Below, piece after piece: positions 36,185 through 45,538 of a stretch of 64,000 bases of DNA. Position 1 is the first letter of the stretch. Each line of letters opens with the position of its first letter. A program made the translations under genes and the position numbers. The stretch comes from Heloderma charlesbogerti. Lineage: Eukaryota; Chordata; Lepidosauria; Squamata; Helodermatidae. The notes below the pieces were generated by a model. The model ran no database searches, was not told where the DNA came from, and saw only the letters and a program-made list of their open reading frames with translations. The stretch covers positions 1-64,000 of the forward strand of contig JANEZZ010001491.1 of NCBI GenBank assembly GCA_026122225.1. Reading direction: 5' to 3'.

Positions 36185-39100
36185 CCCCTTCATGGATCAC
36201 TGCCTTGTTGTGGCGAAGGGGCTTGCGTAACTCAGTGAAGCCATAAGCTATGCCGTGCAGGGCCACCCAAGACGGACAGGTCATGGTGGAGAGTTCTGAC
36301 AAAATGTGGTCCACTGGAGAAGGAAATGGCAACCCACTCCAGTATTCTTGCCAAGAAAACCCCATGGAACGTATCACAAGGCTAAAAGATATGACGCCGG
36401 AAGATGAGCCCCTCAGGTCGGAAGGTGTCCAATATGCTACTGGGGAAGAGCAGAGGGTATTTCCAAGTAGCGCCAGAAAGAGTGAAGCGGCTGGGCCAAA
36501 CCCGAAAGGACACTCAGCTGTGGATGTGTCTGGTGGTGAAAAGAAAATCCGATGCTGTAAAGAACAATATTGTTTAGGAACCTGGAATGTCAGATCAATG
36601 AATCAAGGTAAGCTGGAGGTGGTCAAACATGAGATGGCAAGATTGAACATCGACATCTTGGGAATCAGCGAACTAAAATGGACAGGCATGGGCGAATTTA
36701 ATTCAGGTGACCATCATATCTACTATTGTGGGCAAGAATCCCTTAGAAGAAATGGAGTAGCACTCATAGTCAACAAAAGGGTGGGAAAAGCAGTACTGGG
36801 GTACAATCTTAAAAATGATAGAATGATCTCAGTACGAATCCAAGGCAAACCATTCAACATCACAGTAATTCAAGTCTATGCCCCAACCACTGAGGCCGAA
36901 GAAGCTGAGGTTGATCGGTTCTATGAAGACCTACAACACCTTCTAGAACTAACACCAAAAAAAGATGTCCTCTTTATCATAGGGGATTGGAATGCTAAAG
37001 TAGGAAGTCAAGAAATCACCGGGATAACAGGCAGGCATGGCCTTGGTGTACAAAATGAAGCAGGACAAAAGCTAATAGAGTTTTGCCAAGAGAACATGCT
37101 GATCATAGCAAACACTCTTTTCCAACAGCACAAGAGGCGACTCTACACATGGACGTCACCAGATGGTCAATATCGAAATCAGATTGATTATGTCCTTTGC
37201 AGCCAAAGATGGAGAAGCTCCATACAGTCAGTCAAAACAAGACCTGGAGCTGACTGTGGCTCAGATCATGAGCTGCTTCTTGCAAAATTTCGGCTGAAAT
37301 TGAAGAACGTCGGGAAAACCACTAAACCATTCAGGTATGACCTAAATCATATCCCTGATGAATATACAGTGGAGGTGAGGAATAGATTTCAGGGATTAGA
37401 CCTGATAGACAGAGTGCCTGAGGAACTATGGACGGAGGTCCGTAACATTGTTCAGGAGGCAGCAACGAAATCCGTCCCAAAGAAAAAGAAATGTAAGAAA
37501 GCCAAGTGGCTGTCAGATGAGGCTTTACAAGTAGCTCACGAAAGAAGGGAAGCGAAAAGCAAGGGAGAAAGGGGAAGATATACCCAACTGAATGCAGAGT
37601 TCCAGAGAATAGCAAGGAGAGACAAGAAGGCCTCCTTAAATGAACAATGCAAAGAAATCGAGGAAAACAACAGAATGGGAAAGACTAGAGATCTCTTCAA
37701 GAAAATTGGAGATCTCAAGGGAACGTTTTGTGCAAAGACGGGCATGATAAAGGACAAAGAAGGCAGGGACCTAACAGAAGCAGATGAGATTAAGAAGAGG
37801 TGGCAAGAATACACAGAAGAACTATACAGGAAAGATCTGAATGTCCCTGATAGCCATGATAGTGCGGTCACTGAACTTCAGCCGGACATCCTAGAGAGTG
37901 AAGTCAAGCGTGCCTTAGGAAGCATTAGTAACAACAAAGCTAGCGGAGATGACAGTATTCCAGCCGAGCTATTTAAAATCCTAGAAGATGATGCTGTTAA
38001 AGTGCTGCATTCAATATGCCAACAAATCTGGAACACTCAACAGTGGCCACAAGACTGGAAAAGGTCAGTTTACATTCCAATTCCAAAGAAGGGCAACGCC
38101 AAAGAGTTTTCAAACTACCGCACAATTGCGCTCATTTCACATGCCAGCAAGGTGATGCTCAAAATCCTACAAGCTAGGCTTCAGCAGTATGCGAACCGAG
38201 AACTACCGGAAGTACAAGCTGGGTTTAGAAGAGGCAGAGGAACTAGAGATCAAATCGCCAACATTCGCTGCATCATGGAGAAAGCAAGAGAATTCCAGAA
38301 AAACGTCTATTTCTGCTTCATTGACTACGCTAAAGCCTTTGACTGTGTGGATCACAACAAACTGTGGCAAATTCTTAAAGTGATGGGAGTACCAGACCAC
38401 CTTACCTGTCTCCTGAGAAACCTGTACGAGGGTCAAGAAGCAACAGTAAGAACCAGACATGGAACAACCGAGTGGTTCAAAATTGGGAAAGGAGTACGAC
38501 AAGGCTGCATATTGTCACCCTGCTTATTTAACTTATATGCAGAGTACATCATGAGAAATGCCGGGCTGGATGAATCAGAGGTTGGAATTAAGATTGCCGG
38601 GAGAATTATCAACAACCTCCGATATGCAGATGATACCACCCTAATGGCAGAAAGCGAAGAGGATCTCAAGAGCCTCTTGTTGAGGGTGAAAGAGGAGAGT
38701 GCAAAAGCTGGTTTGAAACTCAACATTAAAAAAACTAAGATCATGGCATCTGGCCCTATCACTTCCTGGCATATAGAAGGGGAAGAAATGGAAGCAGTGA
38801 CAGATTTTACTTTCTTGGGCTCCAAGATCACCGCAGACGGTGACTGTAGCCATGAAATTAAAAGACGCTTGCTCCTTGGGAGGAAAGCTATGGCCAACCT
38901 AGACAGCATAGTAAGAAGCAGAGACATCACCTTGCCGACAAAGGTCCGTCTAATCAAAGCTATGGTTTTCCCAGTAGTAATGTATGGCTGTGAGAGCTGG
39001 ACTATAAGGAAGGCTGAGCGCCGAAGAATTGATGCTTTCGAACTGTGGTGCTGGAGAAGACTCTTACGAGTCCCCTGGACTGCAAGGAGGTCAAATCAGT

Positions 39101-39408
39101 CCATCCTAAAGGAAATCAACCCTGAGTGCTCATTGGAAGGACAGATAATGAAGCTGAAGCTCCAATATTTTGGCCACCTAATGCGAAGAGAAAACTCCCT
39201 GGAAAAGACCCTGATGCTGGGAAAGACTGAAGGCAAAAGGAGAAGGGGACGGCAGAGGATGAGATGGCTAGATAGCATCACGGATGCAATGAATATGAAC
39301 TTGAGCACGCTCCGGGAGAGAACGCAGGACAGGAAGGCCTGGCGTGCTATGGTCCATGGGGTCACGAAGAGTTGGACACGACTGAACGACTGAACAACAA
39401 CAACAACA
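36185..39408 (+). mobile_element. RTE/BovB LINE, full length, apparently intact
   Basis: The 3.2-kb element is bounded by a perfect 11-bp target-site duplication atattacacag (36174-36184 and 39409-39419). It starts ccccttcatggatcactgcc and ends in short CAA repeats, as expected for RTE clade LINEs. It is in the CHN1 alpha2 intron, antisense to CHN1, about 3.8 kb upstream of the alpha1 start. The 5' part (actggagaaggaaatggcaa) is nearly identical to a sequence familiar from ruminant BovB/Bov-A repeats, reflecting the known horizontal spread of BovB between squamates and ruminants. Confidence 0.96.
36250..39393 (+). CDS. BovB ORF: AP endonuclease plus reverse transcriptase (1047 aa)
   Basis: The protein nicks target DNA and reverse-transcribes the LINE RNA onto it (target-primed reverse transcription). 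The ATG at 36250 is the first Met after an in-frame TAA at 36244. Endonuclease motifs lie at about residues 111-340: TWNVRS (111), the SELKW Glu (141), QVYAPT (208), GDWNAK (245), SDH (338). Reverse-transcriptase motifs: IDYAKAFD with catalytic Asp near 692, GVRQGCILSPCLF, and YADD at 792-795. The C-terminus has the WCWRRLLRVPW block and ends about 15 bp before the tail. Length and every catalytic motif seen are intact. No stop or frameshift over 3.1 kb indicates a recent, possibly active copy. Confidence 0.96.
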   Translation: MPCRATQDGQVMVESSDKMWSTGEGNGNPLQYSCQENPMERITRLKDMTPEDEPLRSEGVQYATGEEQRVFPSSARKSEAAGPNPKGHSAVDVSGGEKKIRCCKEQYCLGTWNVRSMNQGKLEVVKHEMARLNIDILGISELKWTGMGEFNSGDHHIYYCGQESLRRNGVALIVNKRVGKAVLGYNLKNDRMISVRIQGKPFNITVIQVYAPTTEAEEAEVDRFYEDLQHLLELTPKKDVLFIIGDWNAKVGSQEITGITGRHGLGVQNEAGQKLIEFCQENMLIIANTLFQQHKRRLYTWTSPDGQYRNQIDYVLCSQRWRSSIQSVKTRPGADCGSDHELLLAKFRLKLKNVGKTTKPFRYDLNHIPDEYTVEVRNRFQGLDLIDRVPEELWTEVRNIVQEAATKSVPKKKKCKKAKWLSDEALQVAHERREAKSKGERGRYTQLNAEFQRIARRDKKASLNEQCKEIEENNRMGKTRDLFKKIGDLKGTFCAKTGMIKDKEGRDLTEADEIKKRWQEYTEELYRKDLNVPDSHDSAVTELQPDILESEVKRALGSISNNKASGDDSIPAELFKILEDDAVKVLHSICQQIWNTQQWPQDWKRSVYIPIPKKGNAKEFSNYRTIALISHASKVMLKILQARLQQYANRELPEVQAGFRRGRGTRDQIANIRCIMEKAREFQKNVYFCFIDYAKAFDCVDHNKLWQILKVMGVPDHLTCLLRNLYEGQEATVRTRHGTTEWFKIGKGVRQGCILSPCLFNLYAEYIMRNAGLDESEVGIKIAGRIINNLRYADDTTLMAESEEDLKSLLLRVKEESAKAGLKLNIKKTKIMASGPITSWHIEGEEMEAVTDFTFLGSKITADGDCSHEIKRRLLLGRKAMANLDSIVRSRDITLPTKVRLIKAMVFPVVMYGCESWTIRKAERRRIDAFELWCWRRLLRVPWTARRSNQSILKEINPECSLEGQIMKLKLQYFGHLMRRENSLEKTLMLGKTEGKRRRGRQRMRWLDSITDAMNMNLSTLRERTQDRKAWRAMVHGVTKSWTRLND

Positions 39409-39968
39409 ATATTACACAGGGAAACAATACATCCGAACCAATGAAATACTTGTTATTTTTTTATATAATACCTATTAGAATAGACATAATCTATTATAAC
39501 GAGATGAGAATTTTCCGACATTTTCCCCTTTGGAGAAAGCACTGGGCTACAATTTATGGCTTGGATCCAAGCTTTGCTCCTGGTAGCGGGATGCTCCTTC
39601 TGGCAGAAGGGGGAATGACTTTTGCACATTCCCCCTGCATACCACTTTGTCCTATGAAAATCTGCTCTAGAGAGTTCAGAGAATTATGACTTATATTATG
39701 TTCAACCCTATACAGCTGAATGGCCTGTGCACACATAGATTATACCAGAACTCTGTGTTGCTAAAAGATCATGAAACCATTATACAGGTTTTACAAATGT
39801 CTGTGGCTGATGGCTTGACAGGTACCCTATTCTTCCTCCGTTACATTCTTCAGAGATTCTGCTCCTGTGGCAACACTTTAGTGCTCAGTAGTAGCTCCTA
39901 AGATAATAGTCTATATTTATAAATTCTCCTGGAGTCTGCCTAGAAAGAACTGGGTTTATACCAGCAGC

Positions 39969-40032
39969 TTGAGGGTAAGCCACGCGGCTTGGGATGAATA
40001 TGAAAATAAATAAATACATAAATAAATAAATG
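39969..40032 (+). repeat. Retroposon 3' tail with (TAAA)n
   Basis: The sequence gtaagccacgcggcttggga followed by aaaataaataaatacataaataaataaa is a LINE/SINE 3' end remnant. Confidence 0.5.
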
Positions 40033-40426
40033 ACGTTATAAGAATACTGAGTTATCATGTGGGCTCAGGAGTTGCAACACACACACACAGAGCTGCCGCC
40101 TCTGCAAAGGATTCTTTATTCACTACTAGCAAACAGACCCAGCTTTGCACAGATTGGAATACGCCTTAGTTTGATACAGGGAAGCCTTTGAACAACATTA
40201 CACAGTTGCTAGAATTGGACACATTGTTCCCACCCTGTCTGAGTGAAGCCATGCCCACTGGGACCCCTAGGCATTGATTCTGCCATGGTACTTCCCTATA
40301 AGCCCCTGGGGGAGGGGTCTGTTCATTCCCGGGGGGGGGGTTGCCCCACAGCAGGGAGGATAGGGCAGCCATATAATGCTGTCCCTCAGGCTATCCTCCC
40401 CCACTTCAAACTGTGTCAACTGCAAG

Positions 40427-41225
40427 TAGGGATGGCGGAGAATTCCGCCACGGATTTCAGTGAGGCCCCCCAAAATTCGTGGCGGAATGGCTTGCCCCCC
40501 CCCCCCCAGAATCCCCCCGGAATGAGGCTTACCTGGGGTGGATGTTCCGGACGGCGGTGGCTCCGGCTGGTCTTTTGACCGGCTGCCACAGCCGCCATTT
40601 GCATCCTGGTCTTTGCCGTGATAGGCTACATAAGTATTTACGTAGCCTATCACAGCAAGCCAAGCAACAAAAACAAAAAACGGTGTACACAAATGGCGGC
40701 GGCTACGGCCGTAAATATTTACACGTAAATATTTACGTAGGCTATTACGGCGAAAAAAAGGGGAACGCAAATAGCGTAGTGGGCGCTATTTGCGTTCCTT
40801 TTCCCCCCGTCGTTTTAGCCTACGTAAATATTTACGTAGACTAAAACGGCGAAAAGTAGGGAACGCAAATGGCGGCCGCCGTAGCCGCCGCCATTTGCGC
40901 ACGCCGTTGTTTTTTTTTTGCCCAGCCGTGATAGGCTACGTAAATACTTAGGTAGCCTAGCCTATCACGGCTGCCTGGCTGGATGCAAATGGCGGCCGCT
41001 ACGGTGTCTGCCATTTGCGTCCGCAGCAGCCCGTCCACGGCTGGAACTCCGGCTCCGGACGGGCCTGGCCGGCTGCGGAGCAGACCCGGCTGGGCAGGAT
41101 TCTGGGGGGGAAAACTGGATCACCTCCCGCCCCGTCGAGGATTCTGGAGGGAGGGACGGAGCGCCTCCCCCCCCCCCACCGCGAACACAATCCACAAAAA
41201 GGTAAGTGACTTTCGTACATCCCTA
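40427..41225. mobile_element. GC-rich, CpG-rich giant palindrome, hAT-like non-autonomous element
   Basis: The ends TAGGGATG (40427) and CATCCCTA (41225) are inverted and fit the hAT terminus pattern; the flanks actgcaag/actgcagt share six of eight bases. The ~800-bp interior is a nested palindrome centred near 40781 (aacgcaaatagcg ... cgctatttgcgtt). Mirrored blocks lie on both sides: the exact palindrome tacgtaaatatttacgta, variants of tgataggctacgtaaatac, gcaaatggcggc, ctccggctgg and agaatccccc. CpG density is far above the surroundings. Open frames in several frames reflect GC content, not genes. It could be misread as a CpG-island promoter. Confidence 0.7.
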
Positions 41226-42504
41226 ACTGCAGTCTGCAAGGCTATATGTTGGTCAGGGAAGTCTGCCACCTGGTGACTGAAGATGGTACTGCAGGTTTCA
41301 AAGACATATTTAAATTGTCCAGTAACACCGCAGTGACATTTCCCACACTGATACAAATTTCATCAGGGGATTTGGGGTTATCACACAATATGCCATGCTA
41401 TTTGGCAGGTGTTTAGCAAGCAATACATTATCCCTTGCTGTGGAAACATTAGACCTCCAGCCATAATTTTTAGTGTTTCCATAGGCACGTGAATGTACTT
41501 TGTGCTTAACTAGATCCTCATATGCGAGTTAAAAATCTTATCTGAAATATTAATTTGCAGCTCTTCAGTTCAAGCAGCTGATTCAGCTCTGGAGGAGTCT
41601 GGTGTATTTTGCTACTATAAACATCATTTGTTATAGATTTAATTAGATGTAAACTATCCAAACTAGCTACTCACAAACAATGAATGAAAACTGCAGACTG
41701 GCCAAAGCATTTCAAAGTGGCCATCCACCTATCACTAACTGACATCTCTGTCAAAATTATTTAACACTTTGTCGACTGGGAAATAATTATAAATCACAAT
41801 TAAATAAACCAGGCAAAAGTTGCATTTTTAGTTAAAAATATTTGCTAATGATTTACTGGAGTTTTAGTAATTTCAGCAGAAATTATCTCTAGCATAAAAT
41901 TAGTTAGCATTTTATGCTAGAGGTTTCCCAGTTTTTCTAAATAAAAGCACTTTAGAAGCTTCCATTCTTAGTGTTGGGTGAAGCTGGGTCACTAAACTGT
42001 TATTGTCATCCAACAAAGAAATGACCTAGCCTCGCTAATAGCTATTCCTTAAATGATGCCTCAAGTTGGGTTAAAAATGGTAAAGTGAAGCGTTTTGCCC
42101 AATCTTTCTTTTTATAAATAGCAAGAGGCCAATGAGACAGAATGGCAAGTCCATGATGGCCTTCAAATGATAGATCACAACCCTCAAAAATCTCAGAGCC
42201 TGTCTACACTTTAAACAGGCTGTCACATAGTCATCCTTAGTTCTTGAGTGCAGGAAGTAATTGCATGATCTGTTATGCCCAACTGGATGTTAATATGAGA
42301 TGGACACATCCATATGGGTGGAACGATTCCTTCAGATGATTGCTTCCACCAGGCTACAATCAAGAGATGATAATGTGGGGTGTGCTGTGAACAGGCTCTC
42401 AAATATCCTCCCTCACTGCAAGGGTGAAAACCATTTGGTTGCTAAGAACATTTGAAAGGTTACTTATGACCTGTGTATCCCCATGTTCAACATACATGTA
42501 AGTA

Positions 42505-42688
42505 CATATGAAGAGCCCTGCTGGATCAGACCAAGGGTCCATCTAGTCCAGCATTCTGTTCACACAGTGGCCAACCAGCTGTCAACCAGGAACCCACAAG
42601 CAGGACATAAGTACAACAGCACCCTCCCACCTATGTTCCCCAGCAACTGGTGTACCCATAGGCATACTATTTCTGGTACTGGAGGTAA
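42505..42688 (-). repeat. CR1-like LINE 3' segment, minus strand
   Basis: agagccctgctggatcagac, catctagtccagcattctgt, cacagtggccaaccag and cccacaagcaggacataagt in this order are the reverse complement of the segment seen forward at 60093-60312. A widespread sauropsid repeat. Confidence 0.75.
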
Positions 42689-42736
42689 ATCAAGGTTCAA
42701 AAACCACATGGGGAACCTCCATGGATACAAAAGGCT

Positions 42737-43140
42737 CACTGGTTCAGAATGCTGCAGACAGACTACTGAACGGTGCTGGTTATAGGGAGCATGCACCTCC
42801 CAAGTTACAACTTCATTGGCTACTAGCTTATTTCCAGACACAGTTTGAAGTGCTGCTTATGACCTATAAAGCCTTACTTGACTTAGCTATTTGAAAGATA
42901 GCATTTTCCCACATGAGCATGAGCAGGTTCTAAGAAACTTGGAAGAGGCCCTTCTCTCTGTTCCGCCATCATTGGAGGCACAGTTGGCAGGAACGTGAGA
43001 GAAGGCCTTCCTGGCGATTGCTCCCAGGCACTGCCACGAGAAACCAGGCTAGCTCTATCTCTGATGTCCTTCCACTGGGTTCAAACTCTGTTTGTCCTCC
43101 AGTGATCCAGACTTCTGGGTTCAAATGTCACATAAATAAC
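42737..43140 (+). pseudogene. L2-like LINE: C-terminal ORF remnant plus start of 3' region
   Basis: The translated segment VQNAADRLLNGAGYREHAPP ... LHWLLAYFQTQFEVLLMTYKAL matches the C-terminal end typical of L2-clade polyproteins ('LQNAAARLLT...LHWLPV...FK.L...KAL'). It is followed by the usual downstream block (gaggcccttctctctgttcc, gagaaggccttcctgg). 5'-truncated and with small indels, so non-functional. Confidence 0.7.
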
Positions 43141-44376
43141 TCAGGGACTGGGTGTGCCTGGGTTGCTTATTGCGGCAGAAGTGGGCGGGCACACAGGCAT
43201 CCACATGCACACTCACCTCTGCTGCATTTTCAGCAACCCACGTATTCCAGCCAGTGCTTCAGCTGGGGACCAGATGACATCAGGGACATGACCACATCCC
43301 TTGACATCATCCAGCCTGCTAAGGGGGTCATTTGGTACTCCACCCCAAAACTGTTCCCCATCCCTGTCTAGTGAATTTATAAATCGTACACCCTTTATTT
43401 TATGCTTATTTTTATTGTGCACCCTCTTTATCTTATGCTGTCTTGCTTCTATGTCTTTTTAATTAAATCTGTTTTGGTTAATACATAACACGCTTTGCAT
43501 TTGGGTATTTTAAAAGATAGTAGAGAAGCAACCCGACTGGCTCATGCTAAGAAATGCTTGATGTTCAGATAAGTGGCCTGGGAAATCAAGATGTGAAGCT
43601 AATATAGACTGGACAGGCTTAATACGCCCTGAAAAGTGAGTTACCAGGCTCCCAGGATTGGCCGATTAAAAAAATTCTGGTGGTGGCAGACCACCAATTC
43701 AGGTTCCATACTATGTACAGTTATTCACAAGAGTGGGTCTCATGAGGTTTAAAAGGCAGCCTTTCAAATACAGAATGACTGATTTACATTGATTTGAATG
43801 ATGATGTCTGTTCCACATATTAAAAAGGTACAAACAGTAAACAGGCGTCTCACCTTAGCAGAGTTATGATGAGAGTTGTCAATGAATTTGACCTAAGGAG
43901 AAATACTTAGTACATCTATCCTGCTCCAGTTATGAATCCAGGTCCCATACTTTCACCATCCCACAACAAGAGGTTGCTGTCAGGGAAAATGGGGCTACAT
44001 AGAAGGACCTGTGAACTGGAATCAGCTGTGATGGCATTCTCTTCCTAACTAAAGTACAGTGACTAAGAGTGGGCAGATGACTGCCTATGTTGATCTATCA
44101 AAAGCAAAAAGAAAAGAATGAACTACAGCAGAAGGAAAGAAAACAACTTTTGAAGTAGGCATTAGTGGTGTGAAACAAGGGTCATTACTGAGGATTCTTT
44201 AGAAATGTATTACTGATTTTTTTTAATGTATTCTTTTTGAGTACATTCAAAACTCAACATTAGAAGAGCACAAGGAAAGAAACAGAATTAGTAGACACAA
44301 TTTATCTTGTATATGTATTACATTTCTCCATTTCATGTTAGTATCTGTGAATAACGTTTTCCCCCCTAACAACTTG

Positions 44377-44379
<3 letters not shown>

Positions 44380-44409
<30 letters not shown>

Positions 44410-44411
44410 TG
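44380..44411. repeat. (TG)n microsatellite
   Basis: About 14-15 TG units interrupted once (gtatgtgtgtg). Confidence 0.95.
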
Positions 44412-45249
44412 TTTTAATCGTTGTAATACAAGAAAGGGACATTGGACACATTTCTCTTCAATAACATTTAAAATAACATTTAAATACATACAGCAGCAAA
44501 TACTCATGTTACTTCTTGACAGCGGGCAATCCCATTACTAGCCACTTCAGATATAAAATAGTTTAACTGGCTTTCAGCAAAATGCCACACTGCTAATGAA
44601 ATAGCAAAGCCTAGAAACATATATGAGCCAGAAAATGTTCCATAACTTTAATGATTAAAACAAACTCACCCCAAACTCCTCTGACGTATTAAATATTTTG
44701 ATCGCTACCTGATTATTCCAATTACGACAAACATGGCTCCTGGTTTATGAACAAGATCAAGACTCTCCCATATATCACACACCCCTCCATCATTCTCTTT
44801 GGTAAAATTATAATGGGAATCAGTGTTTTTTCATTGAAGGAATATTTTTGGCTGAATAATTTTTATTGTATTATAATAAATACTATGCATTTTATTCCTC
44901 ATCTTTACTATCTCCCTTGAGGGTTTTCAGAGCAGAAAGGTGTGTGTGTGACCTTTAAAAATAAGTAACTCATAGTTTGAGCATATCATACTTAAACTAC
45001 TGAAATATGAATATTTAATATGCATTTAAATGCTTGACTAGTAATTTCTCTTTTCCTAATACACTGAATGAAATGCACTTCTCAAACCTGTATGTTCTAA
45101 AATGCATTTATTATTTTCTTTAAAAAAACAGTATTGTTTCTTTCATATTTACTAACTTGCAGAGCAATTCATTGTTTTTCAAGTCAGTTGAGTTAAATTA
45201 TAAACAATAGTAAGGCTTGGAAGAATACAATTATGTCTGAGTAACTTAC

Positions 45250-45538
45250 TCTTTTTTCTACTATGTCATTGTCTCCTGTAGACTCTTTGCCATCAAGCGT
45301 ATCTCTCACAGCCACTGTATGCTTCTTGTTTGTTGGCTCTCTGTTTAAAGTTGTATATCCTATGTGTTCATAAATTGGATTTATGGTCATCTTAGCAATG
45401 TATTCTGCTGCCTTGGTTTCAATATAAAGGGTGATCAATCCATCTGTCACTAGGTCGTGGATAGACTCAAAACGTTTCTCTCCGACAAAGTGTTTTCCAT
45501 CGTAGTACAGTCTGAAGTTTCTGGTTTGATTTCCAAAT
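45250..45538 (-). CDS. CHN1: CHN1 alpha2 exon: C-terminal half of SH2 and linker
   Basis: The exon is 289 nt: one base finishing an Arg codon, then 96 codons (human alpha2 residues 88-183 by alignment length). It encodes [20 protein letters not shown]..., the second half of the SH2 domain, then a variable linker ending VEKR. Minus-strand acceptor is TTGAGGCAG before 45538; donor is AAAAGA|GTAAGT after 45250. The equivalents of human I126 and Y143, both Duane-syndrome positions, are Ile and Tyr here. The linker ([16 protein letters not shown]...) differs from mammals, as expected for a disordered segment. Used only by alpha2. Confidence 0.95.

Larger units (their letters stand above)
32417..45249 (-). 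other. CHN1 alpha2 intron (about 13 kb), with the alpha1 promoter at its 3' end
   Basis: The alpha2 intron itself spans 45249 to 32243; the part beyond the alpha1 coding start is given here. It contains a hAT-like MITE (33394-33497), a CR1 tail (33852-33926), the intact BovB (36185-39408), the GC-rich palindromic element (40427-41225), a CR1-like piece (42505-42688), an L2-like LINE 3' region (42737-43140) and a (TG)n run (44380-44411). Stretches 33930-36170, 41230-42480 and 43150-45240 show nothing I can identify. Confidence 0.8.

Noticed and set aside
37331..39365. Long antisense open frames within the BovB elements (also 5815-6520, 6932-7456, 7140-7352)
   Set aside because: They are mirror frames of the conserved BovB coding strand, present in both copies, without independent homology.
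40243..41356. Cluster of open frames in five or six frames
   Set aside because: Explained by GC-rich palindromic sequence lacking stop codons; the peptides are low-complexity Pro/Arg/Gly strings.
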